Source: Delphinus delphis
Lineage: Eukaryota; Chordata; Mammalia; Artiodactyla; Delphinidae
Reading direction: 5' to 3'
NCBI RefSeq assembly: GCF_949987515.2
Contig: NC_082694.2
Location: 73,406,080-73,470,079, forward strand
DNA length: 64,000 nucleotides
Below are positions 36,511-46,612 of the stretch, piece after piece. Position 1 is the stretch's first letter, and every line of letters starts with the position of its first letter. A program made the position numbers and the translations under genes. Below the pieces are notes generated by a model. It was not told where the DNA came from, ran no database searches, and worked only from the letters and a program-made list of their open reading frames with translations.

Positions 36511-36610
36511 GTACTAATACTTAAACCAGTACTAATACTTAAAGTCCCTTTTCAACCAGTACTAATACTTAAAGTCCCTTTCTAATACTAATACTTAAAG
36601 TCCCTTTTCA
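36511..36610. repeat. Small tandem repeat, ~30-bp unit
   Basis: The phrase 'tactaatacttaaa' recurs at 36,512, 36,530, 36,560 and 36,586; the last three are followed by 'gtcccttt'. Spacings of 18, 30 and 26 bp show unequal, partial copies. Confidence 0.85.
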
Positions 36611-37119
36611 CCCTGTGGCAGTGAATGGAAAAATTTACACAGTTCTGAAAATGACCTAGACTTTAGGAAGGTGATTTTATTCAAGAAAGCATAAGAAATG
36701 TCTGTCATCATAAATGATGTTTTTTAAGGAATTTGTTTTGTTGTATTTTTATTATTCAAAAATGAAAATTTAATGTAAACAACTAGAAAAAAATTTTATT
36801 TAGAACAGAAGATATTATAACTGGCAGTTTATAAGGAGGAGGTGGTAATACCTTCATGAGAGACTACTGTTAGCTCTAAGTGATACATTACTTCTTCTGT
36901 GCATCTGATACTGCATACACGTCCTACATCGGAACAGGATAAGCATGTGATTTGGCCACATCCTTACGGATTCTGATCCAGTAGCACCAGGTGAAACTCA
37001 GAAATCTACACAAGTGCTTGAGGGAATTCTGATTTTGGTTCTTAAAGGAAAACACATTGAGGAGCACAGATCTAAAATACCCTCCCACCAGCACAGACCA
37101 GGAACGTGCCTCCATATGG
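36611..37119. other. Gene-free DNA
   Basis: No gene or recognisable repeat. Confidence 0.5.
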
Positions 37120-37470
37120 CCTTTCTCTTCTCTACTGAATTTTTCCCCTTATCTCAACTGGTTCATTTTAACACCCTCTCTGAAACCTTTGCAGATCACC
37201 TTCTGCAAGTAAATGCAATTTCCCAGTGCCCACTACATGTCCCTTCAGTTATACTGCCTGAGCACATTGAACTATACTTATTTTATTTTATACTGTTTCC
37301 AACTACTTTGTCGGTTCTTTGAGGACAGGGACTGGGACTATTTTTTCTTTTTACTTACTTTTTAAGATCATTGGTCCAACGATAGTGCCTAGTACATAGG
37401 ATGCACCCAGTGCATATTGAAATGAACGAATATATTCAAATGAATGGATAAAAACAACTAAGCTGTATCT
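37120..37470 (+). mobile_element. L2 LINE 3' end
   Basis: 'cctctctgaaacctttgcag', 'ttctttgaggacagggactg' and 'tagtgcctagtacatagg' followed by a weak GAATG-type terminus define the last part of L2. Confidence 0.7.
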
Positions 37471-37588
37471 GTATAAGCATGGCTGTGGCTTTGAAAGAAA
37501 TGAAACACATGGAAAACATCTTTGGTAGGAACTGTTACTTTGTGTGCTTCCAATTTCATGATCATTTTGCATTCTCTGCATAATTTTT

Positions 37589-37786
37589 TTTTTGCGATAC
37601 GTGGGCCTCTCACTGTTGCAGCCTCTCCCGTTGGGGAGCAACAGGCTCCAGACGCGCAGGCTCAGCGGCCATGGCTCACGGGCCCAGCTGCTCCACGGCA
37701 CATAGGATCTTCCCGGACCGGGGCACGAACCCATGTCCCCTACATCGGCAGGCGGACTCTCAACCACTGCGCCACCAGGGAAGCCC
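37589..37786 (-). mobile_element. CHR-type tRNA-derived SINE
   Basis: Minus-strand copy with a perfect 15-bp target-site duplication 'ctctgcataattttt' (37,574-37,588 and 37,787-37,801). Frames covering it on both strands are by-products. It forms an inverted pair with the plus-strand copy at 38,545. Confidence 0.97.
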
Positions 37787-37801
37787 CTCTGCATAATTTT
37801 T

Positions 37802-38484
37802 AAGAACATATGTTCTTGGCAGATATCCTGGTTTATGACTTAGTTAAGTGTCTAAGAGTCCAGTCATTGGTATCTGTTGTGTAAATCTATGTTTAGTATG
37901 GTAAAATCTAATGGAATCCCAATTTACTGATCATAAGAAATAGCTGATTTTTAAATACTGAAAGTAAAACATCATGCTAAGTGCTTTAATTATTTTTTCC
38001 TTGAAACAGATGGTTTTATTATATCTGACACTATTAAGAAAAATGAATTCTTCGGGGGCCTAAAATCTGAAAAGGCTGCACATTTTAAGTGCTTTCTCTT
38101 TGGGTGAAGATTTATTTTATTTTAATGTGGGACCACTTAGTGAGTAAGAAGGTTGTAAAAGAGTTTTGTGTGCACATTAAAATTTTACATGCTCTACGTT
38201 CTTAATATTTTACAATGTATATCAGTATATATTTCCTGAAAAAGTAGAGGATCCCTCCGCATGAAAACAATAATACTTAAAATTGCTATTTTTGTGTACC
38301 TAGTGTGTTACAAACACTCAGATGCCTGCCTTATGTATATAAATGGGAGACTTGGAGGGTTCAATGTGATATGGTTGTTTCTTGGTAGGTGGTTTTCATG
38401 TTGAACGAGAGATTCAAAAGTTCGACTAGACCTGCTAAATGGCACCTGCTCAAGTTTCTTCGTTAATATTCGTTAAGACGATAT
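37802..38484. other. Gene-free DNA
   Basis: No gene. AT-rich single-copy sequence with nothing recognisable. Confidence 0.5.
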
Positions 38485-39188
38485 GCAGGTATACCTGGTT
38501 TTATTGTGCTTCACTTTATTGTGCTTCAAAGATACTGCATTTTTGGGCTTCCCTGGTGGCGCAGTGGTTGAGATTCCTCCTGCCGATACAGGGGACACGG
38601 GTTCGTGCCCCGGTCCGGGAGGATCCCACATGCCGCGGAGCGGCTGGGCCCGTGAGCCATGGTCGCTGAGCTTGCGCGTCCAGAGCCTGTGCTCCTCAAC
38701 GGGAGAGGCCACAACTGTGAGAGGCCCGCGTACAGCAAAAAAAAAAAAAAAAAAAGATACTGCAGTTTTTACAAATTGAAGGTTTGTAGCAACCCTGCAT
38801 CAAGCAAGTCTATCGGTACCATTTTACCAACAGCATTTGCTTTTTCATGTCTACATCTCACACTGCTAATTCTCACAATATTTCAAACATTTTCATTATT
38901 GCTATATTTACTCTGTTGATTAGTGATCTTTGATGTTACTACTGTGACTCACTGAACTCAGTTGATGGTAAGCATTTTTTATCAATAAAGCATTTTTAAA
39001 TTAAAGTATATACACTGGTGTTTTTAGACATGGTGCTATTGCACACTTAATAGACTACAGTATAATGTAAACATAACTTTTATATGCACTATGAAAGGAA
39101 AAAATTTGTGTGACTTGCTTTATTGCAATATTTGGTTTATCGTGGTGGTCTAGAATCGAACCCACAGCATTTCTGAGGTATGCCAGTA
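38485..39188 (+). mobile_element. Tigger1-type DNA transposon, internally deleted and SINE-interrupted
   Basis: The left terminal repeat 'caggtatacctggttttatt' begins at 38,486 and the right end 'ttctgaggtatgccagta' closes near 39,188. Internal phrases 'aaattgaaggtttgtagcaa', 'aagtctatcggtaccatttt' and 'caatatttcaaacattttca' are from Tigger1. The transposase interior is missing. The SINE at 38,545 interrupts it. Confidence 0.92.
38545..38752 (+). mobile_element. CHR-type SINE inside Tigger1
   Basis: Near-consensus copy with intact A- and B-box-like segments and an A tail of about 17. The duplicated target is Tigger1 sequence 'aaagatactgca' plus T run: 38,528-38,544 and 38,753-38,769 match at 16 of 17 positions. 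Confidence 0.97.
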
Positions 39189-40014
39189 CTTGGATATGTT
39201 TGATTTTTAATAAAGACCTATAATCATGAGAAATATGCTTAATTAAGCTTATAAAATGACACTGGAACATAACATTTGAAATTGGAACTACTTTGAAAAA
39301 TGTAGGGAGAGTAGTCATCACAACTAGCAGTTTGAGCTTTCTGAAGCTATGTGCATGTGCAATGCGGGGTACATTCTTGGCTCTAAAGATGTTGCTCCTT
39401 CAGATGGAAACACCTAAGCTGAACTAAAAATGCTATGGGACATTAGGAATCATGATCTCAACCTGGTTTATGGAGGCTTTTCTGAGGGAGAACCTCTTGC
39501 CATGGAGATGACAAGGATAAATGAAAGTGAGTTTGGGGTCTGACTTCACAGTTAATAGTATAGATGATAATGTTAGTTCCAATTTTCTTTGTGGATCCAA
39601 GGCAGAGGATAAATTTTTAAGTATATCAAATTGATATATTTTGCAATAATTTTCCTTGCATTCAGCATGTATGTGGTCTTTTCTTGTACCACCTGAACTA
39701 ATATAATCCCAAGATGCAGCCACTCTCAAAACTTGACCTACACATTTCTTTCCCAGATTGAAAACAAGAGTTTCTCCTCCATAATTTTCTCTTTTCTCAT
39801 TACTCAAAATGAGTAACTATTGCTAGTAGCTACTGAAAAAAAATAGAAAGGTTTGAATAAAAGATTACATTTGCAAAGTGTGACTAAATCACAGGGATGT
39901 ATGTTGAATTGCATGATGTTATTAAAGGCATGTTTTAATAGAGTTTTACATTCTAAGACAAGGATTTTCTGTAGAAAGTATGTATTTTGGAATAAAGGCT
40001 GAGATTCAGATAGT
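39189..40014. other. Gene-free DNA with an unexplained 124-codon frame
   Basis: A minus-strand open frame at 39,433-39,807 (starts MSNEKRENYGGET) is not in a repeat I know and matches no family I recognise. It has no signal peptide, membrane segment or clear motif, so chance is the simplest reading. The rest of the stretch is AT-rich single-copy DNA. Confidence 0.45.
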
Positions 40015-41535
40015 GTTTTTTTTTTTAGTTGAAGTATAGCTGGCTTAATATTATATTAGTTTCCGGAATACAACATAGAAATTAGATATTTTTTATAGAT
40101 TTTATTCCATATAAAGTTATGAAATACTGGCTATATTTCCTGTGATGTACATTACATCCTTATAATGTATCTATTTTATACCTAGTAGTTTGTAACTCTT
40201 CGTTCCCCTCATTTATTTTGCCCCTCCCACCATGCCTCTCCCTTCTGGCAAAACAGTCTGTTCTCTGTATCTGTGAGTCTGTTTCTGTTTTGTTATATTT
40301 GTTCATTTGTTTTATGTTTTAGATTCTACATATAAGTGAAAATACAGTATTTGTCTTTCTCAGTCGGACTTATTTCACTAAGCATAATATCCTCTAGGTC
40401 CATCCATTTTGTCACAAATGGCAAGATTTTATTATTTTTGTGTCTGAGTAATATTCCATTGTGTGTGTGTATACACACAAATGCCACAACTTCTTTAGCC
40501 ATTCATCTGTTGATGGATGCTTAGATTGCTTCCATATCTTGGCTATTGTAAATAATGCTGCCATGAAAATTGGGGTGCATATATCTTTTCAAATTCGTGT
40601 TCTCGTTTCCTTCAGATAAATACTCAGGAGTGAAATTGCTGGATCGTATGGTAGTTCTAATTTTAATCTTTTAAGGAACCTCCATACTGTTTTCCACAGT
40701 GGCTGTACCAATTTACGTTACCACCAACAGTGTTATATGGTTCCCTTTTCTCCACACCCTCACTGATGGTTATTTCTTGTCTTTTTGTTGGTAGCCATTT
40801 TGACAGGTATGAGGTGATATCTCAGTGTGGTTTTGATTTTCATTTCCCTGATGATTAGTAATGTTGAGTATCTTTTCATGTGCCTGTTGGCCATCTGTAT
40901 TTCTTATTGGAAAACTGCATATTCAGGTCCTCTGCCCATTTTTAAATTAGGTTGTATGTTTTCATGATATTGAGTTGTATGAGTGCCTTATATATTTTGG
41001 ATTTTAATACCTTAGCAGACATATCATTTGCAAATACCTTCTCCCATTCAGTAGGTTGCCTTTTCGTTTTGTAGGTTTTATCCACTGTGCAAAAGGTCTT
41101 AAGATTGATTAGGTCCTATTTGTTTATTTTTGCTTGTTTCCAGTGTCTGTGGAGACAGAGCCAAAAAAAATACTGCTAACACCAGTGTCAAAGAACATAC
41201 TGCCTAGGCTGTCTTCTAGGAGTTTTATAGTTTCCAGTTCATTTTGAGTTTGTTTTTGTACACAATGTGAGAAAATATTCTAATTCATTCTTTTTACCTG
41301 TAATTGTCAACTTTTATCAATACCATTCATTGAAGAGTTTGTCTTTTCTCTATTGTGTATTGTTCCTCCTTTGTCATATCAATTGACCATATATGTGTGG
41401 GTTTATTTTGGCTCTCTATTCTGTTCCACTGATCTATGTGTCTGTTTTTGTGCCAGTGCCATAGCCATACTGTTTTGATTACTTTAGTTTTATAGTATAG
41501 TCTTAAGGTCATTCTCATCAAGAGTTGCTGTATAT
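40015..41535 (-). mobile_element. L1 LINE 3' half, older copy
   Basis: Begins with a T run (tail of a minus-strand insertion), then a 3' UTR with 'ttgaagtatagctggcttaa', then reverse-complement ORF2 C-terminal sequence ('taggtccatccattttgtc', 'gtgaaattgctggatcgtat', 'aatttacgttaccaccaaca'). About 1.5 kb, 5' truncated. More diverged than the L1s at 17.7 and 43.9 kb. The 99-codon frame at 41,327-41,626 is L1-derived. Confidence 0.9.
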
Positions 41536-41639
41536 TTAGTTTTAGTTTTGGTGTGTTGGTGGAGGGTGGTGAGCTCAGGGACTTCCTATTCTGCCATCTT
41601 GATCCCTCCCTTTCCTGAAATCTCAAATGCTGCTCTTGT

Positions 41640-41830
41640 ACTGGTAGCTGGATGACTTAGTATGGTCTATTTCTCTGAGACTCAATGTCCTGATTTGTGA
41701 TATTTGTAAAATAAAATTATATGTACCTCAAATTACTTCCTATAAATATAAAATGAATCAAGAGATTTAAGCACGTATTCCAGTGTCTGTCGCACATTAA
41801 CAACCTGGGATATGTTCATTTGCATTTCTC
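41640..41830 (+). mobile_element. MIR SINE relic
   Basis: Forward order 'gatgacttagtatggtctat', 'ctgagactcaatgtcctg', 'gtaaaataaaattatatgta' and 'cgtattccagtgtctgtcgc' is consistent with a diverged MIR. Confidence 0.55.
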
Positions 41831-42183
41831 CCAGCCCATACTGAGAGCCTTACTGATGTTGGCATTGAAAAAGGACCACGAAGTTAAGATTTAATCAAAT
41901 GTAAACGACCCATGTGATTTAAAGCTTTCACAAGTGTGTATAACCAGTTAAATAAATCAACTGAGCAACCAGTCACACAACAGATGCATTTCATACAGAA
42001 CATTGTCATCATATCCTAATAAACACATTGCAAAGCTCCCCTCCCTACCACTGCTATTTTGTTGATGTTGTTGCTGTTTTTATGGCAGCAGAAAAACTGA
42101 ATAACATGGAACATCTTCATTAGAATTATGGAATTTAGCAGGATTTCTTAAAGAAACATATATATCAATACATGTGTTAAACG
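41831..42183. other. Gene-free DNA
   Basis: Nothing recognisable. Confidence 0.5.
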
Positions 42184-42192
42184 TACATACAT

Positions 42193-42400
42193 TTTTTTTT
42201 TTTTGCGGTACGCGGGCCTCTCACTGTTGTGGCCTCTCCTGTTGTGGAGCACAGGCTCCAGACACGCAGGCTCAGCGGCCGGCCATGGCTCATGGGCCCA
42301 GCCGCTCCGCGGCATGTGGGATCTTCCCGGACTGGGGCACGAACTCGCGTCCCCTGCATCGGCAGGCGGACTCTCAACCACTGCGCCACCAGGGAAGCCC
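42193..42400 (-). mobile_element. CHR-type tRNA-derived SINE
   Basis: Minus-strand copy flanked by a 9-bp duplication 'tacatacat' (42,184-42,192 and 42,401-42,409). It carries a small variant in the middle: 'cggccggccatgg' in place of the usual single 'cggccatgg'. Inverted with respect to the copy at 43,119. Confidence 0.96.
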
Positions 42401-42409
42401 TACATACAT

Positions 42410-43000
42410 ATTTTTAAAAGACTGTCCCTTGAGCATGTTTGAGAAAGTGATTGGGGAAGTATTATTATATAATATTTAATAATATTTATAGATAGTCTAA
42501 TGTACCTGTTTATATATACATCTATCAGTCTTTGTCAGATTCCCTGGACCTCTCACTGGGTTCTAAATTTCAGATCCTGTGGTCCCAAAACAAAATATAT
42601 ATATCTTATAGAAATCTTGGGCAAGGAATTATCCAGAAATAAACCACATTCAGAATGGCTACAGCACTACGAACCATGAAAAGTAAAGTGCAAAATTGCC
42701 CTGTAGGGATTCCTTCATCATCTGGAGCACATGTGTTGGATGTGGAATAGTACTGAAGATGAGTTCTCTGCCAAAAATGACAAATGTGCATTTTGTTAAT
42801 TTAGTAATTATATTTTTCAATTTTGGAAATTTTATTCAGTTATTGACTTTTGATCCTTTTTTCTTTTATCTCTTTGAACATAGTAATCATGTTTTAAAGT
42901 TTTTTCTCATTTTAAAATTTTTAATTTATATTTTGTCTTGGGGAAATCAGTCACCATACTGACAAGTCAGCAAGCTGAACAAAGCAAAATTTTTGAACTT
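42410..43000. other. Gene-free DNA
   Basis: No gene or recognisable repeat. Confidence 0.5.
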
Positions 43001-43618
43001 TGTTATTAACTGAATTGTGTCCCCACCAAATGTGTACATTGGAGCGCTAACGCCAATGTGACTGTATTTAGAAATAAGGCCTTTAAAGAGATAAATAATG
43101 TTAAATAAGGTCATAAGAGGGGCTTCCCTGGTGGCGCAGTGGTTGAGAGTCCGCCTGCAGAGGCAGGGGACACGGGTTCGTGCCCCAGTCCAGGAAGATC
43201 CCACATGCCGCGGAGCGGCTGGGCCCGTTAGCTATGGCCACTGAGCCTGCGCGTCCGGAGCCTGTGCTCTGCAACGGGAGAGGCCACAACAGTGAGAGGC
43301 CCACGTACCACAAAAACAAAACAAGGTCATAAGAATGTGGCCCTAATCCAATAGGATAGGTGTCCTCATAAGAAGAGGAGAGACAACAGAGATCTCTTTC
43401 TCTCCCTTACTCCTTATGCACACAGAAGAAAGGACATGTGAATATACAGAAAGAAGAAGGCTGTCTGCAAGCCAGGAAGAGAGGTCTCACCAGAAACCAA
43501 CCCAGCTGGCACCCTTATCTTAGATTTCTAGCCTCCAGAACTGTGTGAAAACTAGTTCTATTGTTTAAGCCACCCAGTTTGCAGTATCTTATTATGGCCA
43601 CTCGAGCTGACTAATACA
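43001..43618 (+). mobile_element. MLT1-type solitary LTR, interrupted by a SINE
   Basis: Forward landmarks: 'aactgaattgtgtccccacc', 'aatgtgactgtatttagaaa', 'ggccctaatccaatagga', 'ggtgtcctcataagaagagg', 'ctgtctgcaagccaggaaga' and 'tagcctccagaactgtgtg', ending 'gctgactaataca'. About 400 bp without the SINE. LTR relic only, no viral genes. Confidence 0.92.
43119..43322 (+). mobile_element. CHR-type SINE inside an MLT1 LTR
   Basis: Plus-strand copy flanked by the 12-bp duplication 'aaggtcataaga' (43,107-43,118 and 43,323-43,334), which is LTR sequence. The tail is short and interrupted ('caaaaacaaaac'). Confidence 0.97.
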
Positions 43619-43917
43619 GCAAGGATTACAAATGCTTAAATTATCTTTAATAATCTTCCAAACAATTATGATGACAATGTTTAAAGAGATAAAATCTTTA
43701 AAATAAGAAAAACAACATGGCAAATAACTAATTAGAAATTCCAGATATAAAAAAATATAGTTATTAATTTACCTAAATGGACATTAATTATCAGAGTAAA
43801 AGTAGATTTCTTATAACAGGACTGAAACCATTGCAAACCTCAACCCCACCTGGCTGGGTCCAAATGTAAGCATATACAAATGCCGGGCAGTATATAACAA
43901 AAGTTATAGTTTAAAAA

Positions 43918-45665
43918 TTAATGGCTATTTAGGTCTTCTGCCCATTTTTGGATTGGGTTGTTTGTTTTTTTGATATTGAGCTGCATGAGCTGCTTGTAAA
44001 TTTTGGAGATTAATACTTTGTCAGCTGCTTCATTTGCAAATATTTTCTCCCATTCTGAGGGTTGTCTTTTGGTCTTGTTTATGGTTTCCTTTGCTGTGCA
44101 AAAGCTTTGAAGTTTCATTAGGTCCCATTTGTTTATTTTTGTTTTTATTTCCATTTCTCTAGGAGGTGGGTCAAAAAGGATCTTGCGGTGACTTATGTCA
44201 GAGAGTATTCTGCCTATGTTTTCCTCTAAGAGTTTTATAGTGTCTGGCCTTACATTTATGTCTTTAAACCATTTTGAGTTTCTTTTTGTGTATGGTGTTA
44301 GGGAGTGTTCTAATTTCATTCTTTTACATGTAGCTGTCCAGTTTTCCCAGCACCACTTATTGAAGAGGCTTTCTTTTCTCCATTGTATATTCTTGCCTCC
44401 TTTATCAAAGATAAGGTGACCAAATGTGTGTGGGTTTACCTCTGGGCTTTCTATCCTGTTCCATTGATCTATAGTTCCAGTACCATACTGTCTTGATTAC
44501 TGTAGCTTTGTAGTGTAGTCTGAAGTCCAGGAGCCTGATTCCTCCAGCTCCATTTTTCTTTCTCAAGATTGCTTTGGCTATTCAGGGTCTTTTGTGTTTC
44601 CATACAAATTGTGAAATTTTTTGTTCTAGTTCTGTGACAAATGCCTTGGTAGATTGATAGGGATTGCATTGAATCTGTAGATTGCTTTGGGTAGTATAAT
44701 CATTTTCACAATGTTGATTCTTCCAATCCAATAACGTGGTGTATTCTCCATCTATTTGTATCATCTTTAATTTCTTTCATCAGCATCTTATCGTTTCCTG
44801 CATGCAGGTCTTTTGTCTCCTTACGTAGGTTTATTCCTAGATATTTTATTCTTTTTGTTGCAATGGTAAATGGGAGTGTTTTCTTGATTTCACTGTCAGA
44901 TTTTTCATTATTAGTGTATAGGAATGTGGGAGATTTCTGTGCATTAATTTTGTATCCTGCTACTTTACCAGATTCCCTGATTAGCTCTAGTAGTTTTCTG
45001 GTAGCATCTTTAGGATTCTCTATGTATAGTATCATGTCACCTGCAAACAGTGACAGCCTTACTTCTTCTTTTCTGATTTGGATTCCTTTTATTTCTTTTT
45101 CTTCTCTGATTGCTGTGGGTAAAACTTCCAAAACTATGTTGAATGACAGTGGTGAGAGTGGGCAACCTTGTCTTGTTCCTGATCTTAGTGGAAATAGTTT
45201 CAGTTTTTCGCAATTGAGGACGATGTTGGCTGTGGGTTTGTCATATGTGGCCTTTATCATGTTGAGGTAAGTTCCTTCTATGCCTACTTTCTGCAGGGTT
45301 TTTATCATAAATGGGTGTTGAATTTTGTCGAAAGCTTTTTCTGCACCTATTGAGATGATCATGTGGTTTTTATTCTTCAATTTGTTAATATGGTGTATCG
45401 CATTGATTGATTTGCATATATTGAAGAATCCTTGCGTTCCTGGGATAAAGCCCACTTGATCATGGTGTATGATCCTCTTAATGTGCTGTTGGATTCTGTT
45501 TGCTGGTATTTTGTTGAGGACTTTTGTATCTATGTTCATCAGTGATATTGGCCTGTAGTTTTCTTTCTTTGTGACATCTTTATCTGGCTTTGGTATCAGG
45601 GTAATGGTAGTCTCGTAGAAAATAGATATTTCTCCAAAGAAGATATACAGATTGCCAACAAACAC
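43918..45665 (-). pseudogene. L1 ORF2 reverse-transcriptase relic (inverted segment)
   Basis: A 319-codon open stretch at 45,665-44,706 carries RT blocks including [31 protein letters not shown] and [12 protein letters not shown]. The Asp of motif A is Gly ([11 protein letters not shown], Gly at about residue 107). The FADD box is FAGD (residues 207-210). Two catalytic Asp are therefore lost. Downstream blocks at 44,764-44,469 and 44,319-43,918 are in other frames. The first ~18 residues come from sequence across the inversion junction, not L1 sense sequence. Confidence 0.88.
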
Positions 45666-45778
45666 GTGAAAGAATGCTCAACATCATTAATCATTAGAGA
45701 AATGCAAATCAAAACTACAATGAGATATCATCTCACACCAGTCAAAATGGCCATAATCAAAAAATCTTCAAACAGTAA

Positions 45779-46213
45779 ATGCTGGAGAGGGTGTGGAGAA
45801 AAGGGAACACTCTTGCACTGTTGGTCGAATGTAAATTGATACAGCCACTATGGAGAACAGTATGGAGTTTCCTTAAAAAACTAAAAATAGAACTACCATA
45901 CAACCCAGCAATCCCATTACTGGGCATATACCCTGAGAAAACCATAATTCAAAAAGAGTCATGTACCACAATGTGCATTGCAGCTCTATTTACAATAGCC
46001 AGGACATGGAAGCAAACTAAGTGTCCATCAACAGATGAATGGATGAAGAAGATATGGCACATATATACCATGGAATATTACTCAGCCATAAAAAGAAACA
46101 AAATTGAGTTATTTGTAGTGCGGTGGATGGACCTAGAGTCTGTCATACAGAGTGAAGTAAGTCAGAAAGAGAAAAACAAATACCCTATGCTAACACATAT
46201 ATATGGAACCTAA
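45779..46213 (+). pseudogene. L1 ORF2 C-terminal relic (upright segment)
   Basis: An open frame of 144 codons with the terminal ORF2 sequence: [43 protein letters not shown] and YTMEYYSAIKRNKIELF. It continues the protein cut off in the inverted segment. It lacks the upstream enzyme domains, so it is non-functional. Confidence 0.9.
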
Positions 46214-46612
46214 AAAAAAAAAAAAAAAACGGTCATGAAGAACCTAGTGGCAGGACGGGAATAAAGACACAGACCTACTAGAGAATGGACTTGAGGACAC
46301 GGAAGGGGGAAGGGTAAGCTGGGACAAAGTGAGAGAGTGGCATGGACATATATACACTACCAAATGTAAAATAGATAGCTAGTGGGAAGCAGCCGCATAG
46401 CACAGGGAGATCAGCTTGGTGCTTTGTGATCATCTAGAAGGGTGGGATAGGGAGGGTGGGAGGGAGGGAGATGCAAGAGGGAAGAGATATGGGGATATGT
46501 GTATATGTATAGCTGATTCACTTTGTTATAAAGCAGAAACTAACACACCATTGTAAAGCAATTATACTCCAATAAAGATGTTATAAATAAATATATAAAA
46601 ATAAAAATTAAT

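Larger units (their letters stand above)
43912..46612. mobile_element. L1 LINE with 5' inversion (twin-priming product)
   Basis: One L1 insertion in two oppositely oriented segments. 43,919-45,617 is minus-strand ORF2 from the reverse transcriptase to the 'WAEDLN' region. 45,618-46,600 is plus strand and resumes at the very next part of ORF2 ('ysfskEDIQ'-equivalent) and runs to the 3' tail. The whole is bounded by the 11-bp duplication 'taaaaattaat' (43,912-43,922 and 46,602-46,612). The L1 is 5' truncated within the RT domain. The 3' UTR has a G-rich tract at 46,440-46,470. Confidence 0.9.

Noticed and set aside
37351..37809. 152-codon minus-strand frame
   Set aside because: Half is SINE sequence, and the remainder is L2 and single-copy DNA without a motif.
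43919..46600. Opposed L1 arms as a giant hairpin
   Set aside because: The two arms carry adjacent, different parts of L1 and are not complementary, so no hairpin is expected.
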